Counted from the first letter of the stretch, positions 6,701-15,408 are shown. The stretch: DNA of 58,292 bases from Myxococcota bacterium (GCA_023150805.1 JAKLKF010000034.1:1-58292); one strand, 5' to 3'. Notes: generated by a model not told the origin, from the sequence alone. Translations and numbers: made by a program.

Positions 6701-9560
6701 GCCGGTGCAGGTCGTAGACGTCCTGCCAGGCCTGCTGGCGGCTGGCCAGCTCGCGCAGGAGCTGGATGGCGGGCAGGAAGCCCGGCGACAGCTCCAGGCA
6801 CCGCCGGAGCAGCGCCATGGCCTGGTCCGGATCGCCGACGCGGTCGGCCAGGATGCGGGCGGCGCGGTAGGTCAGGCTGACCACCTCGTTGGCGTCGCGC
6901 GTGGCCTCGGAGGCGGCGCGCAGGGCGCGGGCCAGGCCCGCCCAGTCCCCGTCGGCCTCCATGATGCGCACGTAGGCGTCCAGGCTGGGGGGGAAGTCCG
7001 GCACGTTCTCCAGCGCCCGCTGGTAGAAGCTCCGCGCCCGGTCGATGTCGCCCAGGCGGAAGTCGCAGACGGCGCCGGCGCGGTGGAGCTGCAGCGCCAC
7101 GGCGGCAGGCTCCTCGGCCAGGATGGCGCGCTGCTCGTAGACGGCGGCGAGGCGGTCCCAGGCCTCCAGCCGGGTGTACACGCGCTCCAGGCCCTCCAGC
7201 GCCGGCAGGTAGCCGGGCGCGGTCTCGAGCACCCGCTCGAACCAGGTGCGGGCGCCCGCCTGGTCGGCCAGCGGGCCTTCGCACAGCTCCCCCATCCGGT
7301 AGAGCGTCGTCACCACCAGGTTCGGGTCCTGGATCCGGGCCAGGCTGCCCTCGAGCAGGGCGAGCAGGCGGGCGTGCTCACCCCGGTCCGCCAGCAGGGC
7401 CGCGGCGGCCTCCAGCGCCGGGCCGGCGGAGGGGTCCGCCTCGGCGGCCGCGCGGTAGCTCTCCACGGCGGCGTCGGGCTGGTCGAGGGTCCCGGCCTGC
7501 AGCTGGCCCAGCCGGAACAGGGCCCAGGCCCGCTCGGTGCCGGCGGTGGCGTCTGCCTCGGCCTGCAGCGCCTGCGCCAGCTCCGCGGGCCGACCGGCCC
7601 CGGCCAGGAAGACCTGCTGCTCGCGCCGGAGCTCGGGCGAGGGGTCCTGGGCGAGGGCGCGCTGGAAGCGCTCGCTGAGCGCGTCGGCGTCCAGGTCAGG
7701 GCGCTGCCGGGCCACGCGCAGGCTGCGCGCCTGCCAGAAGGCCGCGTCCGGCCCCTCCAGGCGATCGGCCTCGCCCTGGTAGAGGGCCTGCAGCCGCTCC
7801 AGGTCGCCCGCCGCCTGCGCCAGCCGCTCCACGGCGAGGAAGGCGGGAGCGTGTCCGGGGCTGGCCGCCAGGGCCGCCTCGTAGGCCGCCCGAGCGCCGT
7901 CGGGATCGCCCAGGCGCTCCTCGAGGACCCGCCCGCGCTCCAGCTGCACCCGCGCGGCCCGCGGGCCGCTGACCAGCGCGGCCATCTGGCCCAGCACCTC
8001 GACCAGGGGGCCCCAGGAGAAGGAGCGGTAGTACATCTCGCGGAGCAGGCGCAGCGCGAACCAGTCCTGCGGGTCGCGCTCGATGGCCTGCTGCAGGAGG
8101 CTGGCGGCCTCGTCCGGGCGTCGCAGGCTGTTGCGCTCGACCAGGGCGGCGTCCTGCAGCGCCTCGGCGGCCAGCGCGCCGTCCGTCACGCGGGCGCGGT
8201 CGACCAGCAGGTCGCGCAGGCGCTGGAAGTCGCCCTTGTTCGCCACGACGTCGGCGAAGGCCTTGAGGAACTCGGGCTCGCCGAAGCCGTCCTTGAGCGC
8301 CTTGCCGAACAGCTCCTCGGCGCGCTCCCAGTTGCCCAGCCGCTCGAAGTGCACGCGGCCGGCGGCCGCCCAGAGGGCCGCCGACTCCGGTCCGGGCGTG
8401 CGGGTCGCCGCCTCGCGCTCCAGGCCCTGGGCAGCCTCGGCCCAGCGGTCCGTCGCCTGCGAGGCCGGGACCGACGGGGCGATCCGCGGCGGCCGGACCG
8501 GGGCGTCCTCGGGCGGAGGCGCCAGGGGGATGGTCTGGGGTGCCGCGGCCCGGCGGCCCTGGCGCTCGGCCCGGGCGCGGGCGACCTCCTCCTCGTCGAA
8601 GAGGTCGCCGTGGGCGTCGGCGTCGCGGCGCAGGATCATCGTCGGATCCGGCACGTCCCCCAGGAAGTCCTCGGCCGTGGCGGCCTCGTCCTCGTCGCCG
8701 CCACCGTCGTCGCCTCCGTCCTCGACCACCTCGACCCCGGGGCCGGCCAGGGCCACCTCGGTCTGGTCATCCTCGGCGGTGCGGACGATCTCGGTCTCGG
8801 GATCGGGCTCGGGCCAGCCCTCGTCCATGTCGGCGACGATGGTCGGGTTGCTGCCCATGCTGGCGGCGCGGGCGCGCTCCAGCGCCTGGCGCTCCTGATC
8901 AGCGGCGGCCTGCTCGGCGGCGGCAGACTCCGCCGCTGCCTTCTCGGCGGCGGCCGACTCCGCCGCTGCCTTCTCGGCAGCGGCCTGCTCGGCGGCGGCC
9001 TGCTCGGCGGCGGCCTGCTCGGCGGCGGCAGACTCCGCCGCTGCCTTCTCGGCAGCGGCCTGCTCGGCGGCGGCCTGCTCGGCAGCGGCAGACTCCGCGG
9101 AGGCCTGCTCGGCAGCGGCCTGCTCGGCGGCGGCCTGCTCGGCGGCGGCCTGCTCGGCGGCGGCCTGCTCGGCGGCGGCCCTCTCGGCGGCGGCCTGCTC
9201 GGCAGCGGCCTGCTCGGCAGCCAGGCGCTCCTGCTCGGCCTTCTCGGCGGCGGCCTTCTCGGCAGCGGCCTTCTCTGCAGCGGCCTTCTCGGCAGCCAGG
9301 CGCTCCTGCTCGGCCTTCTCGGCGGCGGCCTTCTCGGCGGCGGCCTTCTCGGCAGCCAGGCGCTCCTGCTCGGCCTTCTCGGCGGCGGCCTTCTCGGCAG
9401 CGGCCTTCTCGGCAGCGGCCTTCTCGGCAGCCAGGCGCTGCTGCTCCTGGTCGTCGGGCTTCTCGTCCTCCCAGAACGACTGCGACTCACCGTCGGCGAA
9501 CCAGTCGTCGAACTCACCCAGCCCCATGTCGGAGTCGGCGGGCTTCTGCTTCTTGGACAT
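3717..9560 (-). CDS. Giant tetratricopeptide-repeat protein with Ala/Glu/Lys-rich N-terminal repeat
   Basis: A 1947-aa protein. The ATG at 9560 is preferred over upstream in-frame codons because AAGGAG sits about 11 bases before it and the N-terminus begins MSKKQKPADSD. Residues 1-40 are acidic and aromatic, with WFADGESQSFW. Residues about 40-222 are five-residue AAAEK/AAAEQ/AAAES repeats broken by AEQERL units, predicted long helix or coiled coil. An acidic linker follows to about 330. The rest, to 1947, is a near-continuous TPR superhelix with repeats such as ALVRYQKALSFNQSHLPSL and GAARAYEAALA-like units. There is no signal peptide or membrane segment, so a cytoplasmic scaffold is most likely. 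Similar giant TPR proteins occur in myxobacteria, but the function is unknown. A possible promoter lies at 9671-9700. Confidence 0.85.
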   Translation of the reverse strand: MSKKQKPADSDMGLGEFDDWFADGESQSFWEDEKPDDQEQQRLAAEKAAAEKAAAEKAAAEKAEQERLAAEKAAAEKAAAEKAEQERLAAEKAAAEKAAAEKAAAEKAEQERLAAEQAAAEQAAAERAAAEQAAAEQAAAEQAAAEQAAAEQASAESAAAEQAAAEQAAAEKAAAESAAAEQAAAEQAAAEQAAAEKAAAESAAAEKAAAESAAAEQAAADQERQALERARAASMGSNPTIVADMDEGWPEPDPETEIVRTAEDDQTEVALAGPGVEVVEDGGDDGGGDEDEAATAEDFLGDVPDPTMILRRDADAHGDLFDEEEVARARAERQGRRAAAPQTIPLAPPPEDAPVRPPRIAPSVPASQATDRWAEAAQGLEREAATRTPGPESAALWAAAGRVHFERLGNWERAEELFGKALKDGFGEPEFLKAFADVVANKGDFQRLRDLLVDRARVTDGALAAEALQDAALVERNSLRRPDEAASLLQQAIERDPQDWFALRLLREMYYRSFSWGPLVEVLGQMAALVSGPRAARVQLERGRVLEERLGDPDGARAAYEAALAASPGHAPAFLAVERLAQAAGDLERLQALYQGEADRLEGPDAAFWQARSLRVARQRPDLDADALSERFQRALAQDPSPELRREQQVFLAGAGRPAELAQALQAEADATAGTERAWALFRLGQLQAGTLDQPDAAVESYRAAAEADPSAGPALEAAAALLADRGEHARLLALLEGSLARIQDPNLVVTTLYRMGELCEGPLADQAGARTWFERVLETAPGYLPALEGLERVYTRLEAWDRLAAVYEQRAILAEEPAAVALQLHRAGAVCDFRLGDIDRARSFYQRALENVPDFPPSLDAYVRIMEADGDWAGLARALRAASEATRDANEVVSLTYRAARILADRVGDPDQAMALLRRCLELSPGFLPAIQLLRELASRQQAWQDVYDLHRLEADAAEDLERRHWRMLAAALVAARTPAVETGAVVGEILEEDAAHVGALRLLEERALAGSDPHETLAVYQRMAFGAEDEATRVRMAVRVAELAADAGDAVTAMNAVSEVISAESGERPLLALARLAERANYWEEAQRALLALPDGALQADLARIQEAWLDDASAAARTWQSLLDRDPADVEAAAGLERSLARAGKREGLARAHGVLADHLPDRAVAAVHALLAGHLFEADGDMDQALVFYGKAFDSRPVPGKAFDALRRVLAQRRDVDGLVDLFGRLAEPSPMELAASLEEAGAEAEAAARYRAVLADADLGSAERLAVLVRLEQALVDLGEWKELFEVLGQRLALCQDAQERTAIEARRRWVLAEHLAQTDEAWDFYRQLHEQAPEDTEVLEALARIAGARGETRLAIQYLGGLAAGTREADAAARYQRRIAEAWLAVEDQAQAREALMRALDHEPTDLESLRLLKQLAVQAEDWPAVVGALARESTVLSGAAQAACYREIAATWQDRIGNHDVAADAWRKVLEVAPDDVEALRRLVDLAREKGAWSQVVEHGGALARSLSGPEQSALLSDLGRIQLEHLHREDEAVRLLDAASKGGSPDLQAARLLEKIHASRGHWDRVADAVTRQAQAAPEEERVALLLRAAEIQAETLHDRAAASDAYARVLEVDPDNVQALRYRGDHCFEDDKLADAVSAYERLSGWEEALDLDDFDDRMEAALYNFRFAEALRRLGRDEDALVRYQKALSFNQSHLPSLEAVGPILIAKERWEEAATVYRELLQLIGGQGDAERLCRTYTNLGTIELHQGALDKAKKRFTRALDLKANDIGALQGMAAVLMERKDWNNLLNVYNNIIYHAQEPADVVDAYITKGFILDAKMNLPEKAAQHYEKSLAFNPAQPNSLLRLAELALRRQDWPEAGSLADRGLVLDLEAGALKGGLWVAKAVAHAALGDQGASQAALRSALEADPSLAAAPGADASPDQLHQALKERLQQAV
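8893..9443 (-). repeat. Tandem 15-bp repeats coding AAAE(K/Q/S) pentapeptides
   Basis: About 35 imperfect copies of a 15-bp unit (sense strand GCCGCCGAGAAGGCC or GCCGCCGAGCAGGCC), grouped into larger blocks of 60-75 bp separated by an AEQERLA-coding spacer. The first half is Lys-rich (AEK) and the second half is Gln/Ser-rich (AEQ, AES). Near-identical nucleotide copies suggest recent slippage or unequal recombination, so copy number may vary between strains and may be misassembled. Confidence 0.85.
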
Positions 9561-9670
9561 GGCGGGCGAGGCTCCTTCCGAAGGCGACCGGCGGGCGAGC
9601 GCCCGAGCTGGCCTCCGGTTGTGGTGTTCCCGGGGGGTGCGCGTGGCTGGCTGGCCCCCTGCGCCCGCGA

Positions 9671-9700
9671 TCCATAGCACCGGCCTCGTCGCGACTTCAA
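9671..9700 (-). promoter_or_regulatory. Possible sigma-70-type promoter for the TPR gene
   Basis: Read on the minus strand: TTGAAG, an 18-bp spacer, then TATGGA, about 110 bases upstream of the TPR start codon. It lies in an unusually AT-richer part of a 216-bp non-coding gap (9561-9776). No experimental or positional support beyond this. Confidence 0.4.
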
Positions 9701-9776
9701 CCCGAGGGCGTCAGGCTCGCGCAAGCACCGCGCGCCTCGGCGGTCCCCTGGTGGGGGCCGGGTGGTGCGCCCGCCC

Positions 9777-11186
9777 TCAACCGGGCAGCGGCAGCGTGGC
9801 GAGCAGCCACTTGAAGTCGTCGTCGGTGAAGGTGATCCCGCCGCCGACGAAGCCCGTCGTGTAGCCGTGGCGGAGCCCGAGCAGGACGTTGTCGAGCCCA
9901 CCTTCCAGGTACAGGTGCGGGTAGGGGGTCACCCGGGCGCCCACCTGGAGGTTGGGGGTGCCGTCCAGCCAGGGCCAGGAGCCGAAGTCGAAGTCGTAGA
10001 GGTCGGCGGAGAGCATGAAGCGGTCGCGGAAGGCCAGGTAGTCCAGGCCCACCCCGCCGGCCGACTCCTTGATGCCCAGCCGCGCGACCAGGCCGTGGTA
10101 GCGCTTGGCGAACTGCAGCGAGAACCGGTAGTCGGGCGTCCGGGTGTACTCGGTCCACCGCGTGCCCGTCTCCGGCAGGTAGTGCTCGGTGTAGGTCACC
10201 TCGCCCACCGGGTGGTCGACGAACTCGAAGACGTACCAGTAGTCCTCGCGCGGCATCAGGCGCAGCCCGATGATGTTCCGGGTGTTGCCGGACACCGGGT
10301 TGTCGAAGGCCGGGTCCTGGGGCTGGGTGCCGAAGAACTGGCTGCCCCGGTAGTAGACCTCGGTGTGCAGGCCCGTGATGCCGTCGACCACCTCGCCCAC
10401 GTCGGCCAGCGTGTCCTCGATCTGCGCCATGGCCGCGTCGTCGTTGACCAGGCGGCCCAGGGTCCCCTCGCCGGCGTCGATCTTCGCCGCCACGCTCTCG
10501 ACGTGGGCCAGGCTGCGGTCGAGCTTCTCGGTCGCCTGCCGGATCTGGGCCAGCTCGCCCTTGCTCTCGTCGCCGAGCACCACGGCCAGGTCCGCCAGCA
10601 CCTCGGTCAGCCGGCGCACGTTGTCGGCGATGGCGTCGACGTCCTGGCGGTTGGCGGCGGTCATCAGGGCGAGCTGGGCCGTGATGATCTCCACGTTCTC
10701 CAGCACGCGGCCGACCTGCTCCTGGGGGCGGTCCTGCTCGATGGTGGCCCGCAGGGCCCCGGTGATCGCCTGGACGTCGGTGGCGATGGCGTCGACCTTC
10801 TGCTGCAGGGCGTCCAGGTCGGTCCCGCCGCTGGAGGTGCGCAGCCGCCCGCCGGGAGCCAGGGCGACGTCCGAGGTGCCCGGCGTGATCCGCACGTAGC
10901 GGTCTCCCAGCACCCCCTCGCCCTTCAGCTCGGCCACGCTGTCCTCGGGGATGGTGACCCCGCCCTCCAGCTCCAGCTCCAGGCGCGCCCCTCCCTCGTC
11001 CAGGGAGATCCCCCGGACGCTGCCGACGGCCACCCCCGCGATGCGGACCTGGGTGCTGACGTAGACGCCCTGGGCCGAGTCGAAGACCGCGCTCAGCTCG
11101 TAGCCACGCACCGAGCCCGGGCGGTCGTCGGTGCGCAGCGTCGCCCACACCGCGCCGCCGATGGCGACCAGCGTCAAGAGCCCCAC
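9777..11186 (-). CDS. mlaD: MlaD/MCE-domain lipid-transport protein with barrel-like C-terminal extension
   Basis: Substrate-binding subunit of an Mla-type ABC system that moves phospholipids between the inner and outer membrane. At least 469 aa from GTG at 11186. A transmembrane segment lies at residues 2-18 and an MCE domain at about 25-105 (FDSAQGVYVSTQVRIAGV, then GVLGDRYVRI). A long helical region spans about 115-245, as in other MCE proteins. Residues 250-469 are rich in alternating aromatic and polar residues (YWYVFEFVD, RFSLQFAKRY, LYLEGGLDNVLLG), which looks like an outer-membrane beta-barrel domain. The start is uncertain: codons upstream in frame read FSNEFKV, the usual MlaD lead-in, yet no ATG, GTG or TTG lies there before the preceding stop. 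It is the last gene of mlaE-mlaF-mlaD. Confidence 0.85.
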   Translation of the reverse strand: MGLLTLVAIGGAVWATLRTDDRPGSVRGYELSAVFDSAQGVYVSTQVRIAGVAVGSVRGISLDEGGARLELELEGGVTIPEDSVAELKGEGVLGDRYVRITPGTSDVALAPGGRLRTSSGGTDLDALQQKVDAIATDVQAITGALRATIEQDRPQEQVGRVLENVEIITAQLALMTAANRQDVDAIADNVRRLTEVLADLAVVLGDESKGELAQIRQATEKLDRSLAHVESVAAKIDAGEGTLGRLVNDDAAMAQIEDTLADVGEVVDGITGLHTEVYYRGSQFFGTQPQDPAFDNPVSGNTRNIIGLRLMPREDYWYVFEFVDHPVGEVTYTEHYLPETGTRWTEYTRTPDYRFSLQFAKRYHGLVARLGIKESAGGVGLDYLAFRDRFMLSADLYDFDFGSWPWLDGTPNLQVGARVTPYPHLYLEGGLDNVLLGLRHGYTTGFVGGGITFTDDDFKWLLATLPLPG

Positions 11187-11294
11187 CTTGAACTCGTTGC
11201 TGAACGAGGCCAGGGGGTTCTTGGGCGGGCGGGGGCTTGTGATGGCGGCACCCGGGGAGGAGGCGGATCGTATCGCGGCGGGCCCGCCCGGCGC

Positions 11295-12083
11295 TCAGGT
11301 GGGGATGGGCCCGGACAGCTCGCCGCGGATGAACTGCTGCACCAGGGGGTCCTCGTGGTGCAGCATCAGGTCGGGCGGCCCCTCGGCCACGATGCGGCCG
11401 TCGTAGAGCATCGCGACGTGGTCGGCGATGCGGAAGGTGGCGGTCATGTCGTGCGAGATCACCAGGGAGCTGATCTCGGGGTGGCGCAGCGCCGTGTCGT
11501 GGATCAGCCGGTCGATCGAGGCCGTGCGGATGGGGTCCAGCCCGGTGGTGGGCTCGTCGTAGAGAAGGAAGCGCGGGTTGCGCACCAGGGCCCGGGCCAG
11601 GCTGGCCCGCTTGCGCATGCCGCCGGAGAGGGCCGAGGGCATCTTGCCCTCGTGGCCTTCGAGGCCCACGTCGGCCAGGGCGGCGAAGACGCGGCGCGCC
11701 AGCTCCTCCTCGGGCAGCTTCTCGTGCTCCCGCAGGGGGAAGGCGACGTTCTCGTAGATGCTCATCGAGTCGAAGAGGGCGCCGTGCTGGAAGACCATGC
11801 CGAAGTGGCGGCGCAGCGCCCGCATCTTGCGCGGGGGCAGCGAGAGGATGTCGGTGCCGTCGATCTCGATGGTGCCGGCGTCCGGCCGGAGCAGGCCGAG
11901 GATCAGCTTGAGCAGCACGGACTTGCCGGCGCCCGAGAGGCCGATGACCACGGTGACCTGTCCCTGGCGCACGTCCAGGTCCAGCCCCTGCAGCACGTGC
12001 TGGGCACCAAAGGCCTTGCGCAGGCCGCGGATCCGGATCGCGGGCTCGCCCGCCGCCTGCTCCGGGACGATCCGCTCGTTCAC
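11295..12083 (-). CDS. mlaF: Mla-type ABC transporter ATP-binding protein
   Basis: ATPase that powers the Mla lipid transporter at the cytoplasmic face; 262 aa. Walker A is GLSGAGKS near residue 47, the Q-loop is [14 protein letters not shown], the ABC signature is LSGGMRKR, Walker B is [13 protein letters not shown], and the switch histidine is in [17 protein letters not shown] and [10 protein letters not shown] are characteristic of MlaF rather than of general importers. The GTG start overlaps the mlaE stop by 4 bp (GTGA). mlaD begins about 110 bp downstream. MlaB and MlaC genes are not in the window, as is common when mlaE, mlaF and mlaD form a minimal set. Confidence 0.95.
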   Translation of the reverse strand: MNERIVPEQAAGEPAIRIRGLRKAFGAQHVLQGLDLDVRQGQVTVVIGLSGAGKSVLLKLILGLLRPDAGTIEIDGTDILSLPPRKMRALRRHFGMVFQHGALFDSMSIYENVAFPLREHEKLPEEELARRVFAALADVGLEGHEGKMPSALSGGMRKRASLARALVRNPRFLLYDEPTTGLDPIRTASIDRLIHDTALRHPEISSLVISHDMTATFRIADHVAMLYDGRIVAEGPPDLMLHHEDPLVQQFIRGELSGPIPT

Positions 12084-12898
12084 AGCATCGCGCTCGTGAG
12101 GAAGTAGTCGGCGATCAGGATGGCGACGCTGGCGTCGACCACCGCGCGGGTCGTGCTGCGGCCGACGCCCTCGGCGCCGCCCTCGGTGTAGAAGCCGCGC
12201 GTGCAGCCGACGACGGCCATGATGAGGCCAAAGGCCGCGGCCTTGGTCAGGCCGCCGGTGATGTCGTCGGGGTCGACGTACCAGTCGATGCGGGCGACGA
12301 AGGGGCCCTCGGAGATGCCGAGCACCGAGACGCCGACGAACCAGGCGCCCAGGATGCCGACCAGGTTGAAGACCATGGCCAGGGCGGGCACCATCAGCAC
12401 CGAGGCCAGCAGCCGCGGGGTGACCAGGTAGCCGACGGGCTCGACCCCCATGGCCTCCAGGGCGTCGATCTGCTCGGTGACCCGCATGGTGCCGATCTCG
12501 GCGGCCATGGCCGAGCCGGCGCGGCCGGTCACCATCAGGGCGGTGAGCACGGGCCCCAGCTCGCGGGACAGGGCCAGCCCCACGGTCGAGCCGACCAGGC
12601 CCTGGGCGCCGAACATGCTGAAGGCCACGTTGGACTGCAGGGCGAAGACGGCGCCGGTGAACACGCCCGTGATCATGACGATGGAGAGGGACTGGAAGCC
12701 CACGAACTCCATCTGCTTGAACCAGTGCCGCACGCGCACCGGGGGGTGCAGCAGGGCGCCACAGCCCAGGCCCAGGATCCGGCCGTGGCGGCCCAGCTCC
12801 TCGACGCTGGCCCGGGTGGTGCGGCCGACGCGCTCCACGCCCTGGATCAGGGGGCGGGCCAGCGGGTGTCCGGCCGGCGGAGGCGGGGCGGGCTGCAC
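12080..12898 (-). CDS. mlaE: Mla-type ABC transporter permease
   Basis: Inner-membrane permease of the phospholipid transporter, 272 aa from a GTG start. About five membrane segments are visible. The MlaE hallmark block [20 protein letters not shown] followed by [19 protein letters not shown] lies at about residues 120-165. [18 protein letters not shown] and [17 protein letters not shown] are also typical. An N-terminal interfacial helix is suggested around residues 45-65. First gene of the operon and divergent from the UDP-glucuronate decarboxylase gene, with a 110-bp gap that must hold both promoters. Confidence 0.95.
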   Translation of the reverse strand: MQPAPPPPAGHPLARPLIQGVERVGRTTRASVEELGRHGRILGLGCGALLHPPVRVRHWFKQMEFVGFQSLSIVMITGVFTGAVFALQSNVAFSMFGAQGLVGSTVGLALSRELGPVLTALMVTGRAGSAMAAEIGTMRVTEQIDALEAMGVEPVGYLVTPRLLASVLMVPALAMVFNLVGILGAWFVGVSVLGISEGPFVARIDWYVDPDDITGGLTKAAAFGLIMAVVGCTRGFYTEGGAEGVGRSTTRAVVDASVAILIADYFLTSAML

Positions 12899-13008
12899 CG
12901 GTGGGGCTTATCCCCGGCCGGGCGCGCGGGCCGTTGCCCGCCGTGCGGGCCTCGGGTACACAGCGCCCTGCCCTACCCTCCTCCCCTGTCCTCTCCGCTG
13001 GAGGTCCC

Positions 13009-13950
13009 GTGCGGATCCTGGTGACCGGTGGCGCCGGCTTCGTGCCCTCCCACCTCTGCGAGCGCCTGCTGAACGACGGGCACGAAGTGGTCGCCGTCGA
13101 CAACTTCGTCACGGGCCACGAGCGCAACCTGCAGCCGCTGCGGGCCTTCGGGGACCGCTTCCGCTTCGTCGAGGCCGACGTGACGCGGGGGCTGCCGTCC
13201 CAGGCCGAGGTCGGGCGCTTCGACCGCGTCTACCACATGGCCAGCCCGGCCAGCCCGATCGACTACGTCGAGCTGCCCTTCGAGACCCTGTACGTCGGCA
13301 GCGACGGCACGCGGATCGCGCTGGAGCGCGCGCTGGCCGACGGGGCTCGCTTCCTGCTGGCCAGCACGAGCGAGGTCTACGGCGACCCCGCGGTGCACCC
13401 CCAGGTCGAGGGCTACTGGGGCAACGTCAACCCCATCGGCCCCCGCAGCGTCTACGACGAGGCCAAGCGCTACGCCGAGGCGCTGACCATGGCCTTCCGC
13501 CGGTACAAGGGTGTGCAGACCCGCATCGTGCGGATCTTCAACACCTACGGGCCGCGGATGCGCGCCAACGACGGCCGGGTGATGCCCGCCTTCGTCAACC
13601 AGGCGCTGGACGGCCAGCCCCTGACTGTCTTCGGCGACGGCACCCAGACGCGCAGCTTCTGCTACGTGACCGACCTGGTCGACGGCATCGTGCGGCTGAT
13701 GGAGTCGGACCTCGACGAGCCCTGCAACATCGGCAACCCGCACGAGATGTCGATGACCCAGCTCGCGCAGTACATCAACCGCTTCACCGGCAGCGCGGGC
13801 GGCATCGTGCACAAGCCCCTGCCCAAGGACGACCCGACGCGCCGCCGCCCGGACATCGGCCGGGCCCGGCAGCACCTGGGCTGGGAGCCGAAGGTGGACT
13901 TCGAGACGGGCGTCGCCGCGACCGTGGAGTGGTTCAAGAGCCTGCGCTGA
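13009..13950 (+). CDS. UDP-glucuronate decarboxylase (UDP-xylose synthase type)
   Basis: NAD-dependent extended short-chain dehydrogenase that probably converts UDP-glucuronate to UDP-xylose for cell-surface polysaccharide; 313 aa. The GTG start has GGAGG about five bases before it. Rossmann motif [10 protein letters not shown] at residues 6-15; active-site block STSEVYGDP at 119-127; catalytic Y149 and K153 ([11 protein letters not shown]); [15 protein letters not shown] [10 protein letters not shown]; and the UXS marker [18 protein letters not shown]. The third glycine of the GxxGxxG cofactor loop is P13 here, which is unusual. A 4,6-dehydratase or epimerase activity is less likely given the UXS-type SFCYV and [17 protein letters not shown] segments. 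It stands alone, divergent from mlaE. Confidence 0.88.
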   Translation: MRILVTGGAGFVPSHLCERLLNDGHEVVAVDNFVTGHERNLQPLRAFGDRFRFVEADVTRGLPSQAEVGRFDRVYHMASPASPIDYVELPFETLYVGSDGTRIALERALADGARFLLASTSEVYGDPAVHPQVEGYWGNVNPIGPRSVYDEAKRYAEALTMAFRRYKGVQTRIVRIFNTYGPRMRANDGRVMPAFVNQALDGQPLTVFGDGTQTRSFCYVTDLVDGIVRLMESDLDEPCNIGNPHEMSMTQLAQYINRFTGSAGGIVHKPLPKDDPTRRRPDIGRARQHLGWEPKVDFETGVAATVEWFKSLR

Positions 13951-13963
13951 GGTGGCGGGGCGG

Positions 13964-13980
13964 GCGCCCGATGTGGGCGC
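13964..13980. terminator. Hairpin between convergent genes
   Basis: GCGCCC, loop GATGT, GGGCGC: a perfect 6-bp stem in the 42-bp gap between two convergent stop codons. No T-tract follows on either strand, so it may act with Rho or only block RNA decay. Confidence 0.35.
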
Positions 13981-13992
13981 ACGGCGGCGCGG

Positions 13993-15408
13993 TCAGTGGA
14001 AGTGCACGCCGAGACCGGCCTTGAAGACCAGGAACTGGCCCACCCCCACGAACTGGGTCGGGACCTCCTGCAGGCCCCCGGTGTCGGTGATGGCGGCCCC
14101 CGACGGCGACACCACGTAGGTCCAGGGGATCTCGATGAAGCCGACCGCGCCCTTGGGGGCGTCGAAGGCCAGCCCCCCGCCCACGGTGGGTCCCATGCCC
14201 ACGCCGCCCTGGGCCTCGGGGTAGTCGACGAACTCCTGGTCGGGCACGGCGTAGGCGTCGTAGAAGCGCAGGTGGAAGCCGGCCAGGACGTAGGGCTTGA
14301 GGATGCCGGTCGCCAGGGGGTACAGCCGCACGCGCGGCTCCATGAAGCCCAGGACAGCCGAGACCGGGTCGTAGACGACCTGGTCGCTCTCGAGGAACTC
14401 GTCGGTGCCGTCCGGGTTGCCGGCGGCCTCCCAGGTCTCCCAGCCCGTGGTCAGCTCCTTGCGCCCGAGCTGCACCCCGCCGAGCAGGGAGACGTCCACC
14501 CACCACGCGGCCTGGTAGCCGACGGCCAGGCCCCCGGTGAAGCCTCGGCTGTTGAGGAAGGAGTGGTAGGTGTAGGTGTCGCGATCGCTCCAGGCGTCGC
14601 CCAGCTCGTCGTACAGGCCCACCCGCGTGTCGTAGCGACGGTCGAGATCGCCCATCAGCGCGCCGCCGTGCAGCTCCAGGAAGACCGCCGGCCGGCGCAC
14701 CCGCGCCTGCTCCAGCCAGGCGTCGGCGTGCGCGCCGCTGTCCTCGTAGCGCCGCTCGGCGTAGGCGGGCAGGCCGAGCCGATCGACCTGCTCGTCGCTC
14801 TCCCGGTCCGGACGGCGGGGCGGCTCCTCGTCGAGCGGTGGCTCCTCCGCCGCGCCGCTGGCCGGCGCGTAGCGCTCCTCCACCACGCCGGGCACCGGGC
14901 GGCTGACGGCAGGCGGGGCCAGGGTCTCGGGGGCAAGGTCGTCGGCGACGCGCAGCAGCAGCTCGCCGGCGGCGGCCGGGGGCAGGCGCTCCTCGTAGGT
15001 GCGGGTCGCGCGCGAACCGCGCCCCTCGTACACGAGGATCCGCACGTGCAGCAGCCCGTCCTCCTGGCCGACCCGACCCACCACCGCGGTCGAGGCGTCG
15101 ATGCGCCCCCACAGGTTCACGGGGCAGGACACCTCGTCGGCGCAGGCCAGGGCCGCGTCGCCGACCAGCGCTTCCAGCGCCTCGCCGCCGAGCACGACCA
15201 GGCCGCGGTCCTCCAGCGCCATCCGCGCCAGGTTGCCCAGGTCGTCGGCGGCGGCGAAGTCGTCCATGGTGGCCGGCGTGAAGTCGGGCAGGACCACGTC
15301 GGCGGCGACCGCCCGGGTCCCGAGCAGCAGGCCGAGGGGCAGCGCGAGGGTCGCGCGGGCACCCGCAGGGGGGCGGGCGGAGCGGATCGGGCGAGGGAGC
15401 GGCGGCAT
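13993..15408 (-). CDS. Predicted exported envelope protein with barrel-like C-terminus
   Basis: 471 aa, family not recognised. Residues 1-36 form a signal peptide (Arg-rich n-region, ALPLGLLLG core, cleavage after AVA). Residues about 37-165 alternate strands and helices and contain two cysteines in CADEVSC, resembling the small domain of CsgG/FlgO/TolB-N-type envelope proteins; this likeness is weak. A Pro/Glu/Arg-rich linker follows to about 240. From 245 to 471 there are amphipathic strands (VFLELHGGALMG, GGLAVGYQAAWWVDV, LKPYVLAGFHLRFY) and a final VFKAGLGVHFH ending in an aromatic-flanked strand, as expected for an outer-membrane barrel. It is divergent from the tRNA-Thr gene and convergent with the decarboxylase gene. 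Confidence 0.75.
   Translation of the reverse strand: MPPLPRPIRSARPPAGARATLALPLGLLLGTRAVAADVVLPDFTPATMDDFAAADDLGNLARMALEDRGLVVLGGEALEALVGDAALACADEVSCPVNLWGRIDASTAVVGRVGQEDGLLHVRILVYEGRGSRATRTYEERLPPAAAGELLLRVADDLAPETLAPPAVSRPVPGVVEERYAPASGAAEEPPLDEEPPRRPDRESDEQVDRLGLPAYAERRYEDSGAHADAWLEQARVRRPAVFLELHGGALMGDLDRRYDTRVGLYDELGDAWSDRDTYTYHSFLNSRGFTGGLAVGYQAAWWVDVSLLGGVQLGRKELTTGWETWEAAGNPDGTDEFLESDQVVYDPVSAVLGFMEPRVRLYPLATGILKPYVLAGFHLRFYDAYAVPDQEFVDYPEAQGGVGMGPTVGGGLAFDAPKGAVGFIEIPWTYVVSPSGAAITDTGGLQEVPTQFVGVGQFLVFKAGLGVHFH

Noticed and set aside
8893..9443. Regular repeats considered as a CRISPR array
   Set aside because: Repeats are contiguous without unique spacers, stay in frame and code for a helical protein segment; no cas genes nearby.
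3753..9677. A 1974-codon open frame on the plus strand opposite the TPR gene
   Set aside because: It is the mirror of strongly biased codons on the other strand; the translation is Gly/Leu/Val/Gln-rich with no domain, and the TPR frame has clear repeats and a ribosome site.
9558..9680. Longer start for the TPR protein at 9680
   Set aside because: The extra 40 residues are Arg/Pro-rich without a ribosome site, and a possible promoter would lie inside them; ATG 9560 has AAGGAG.
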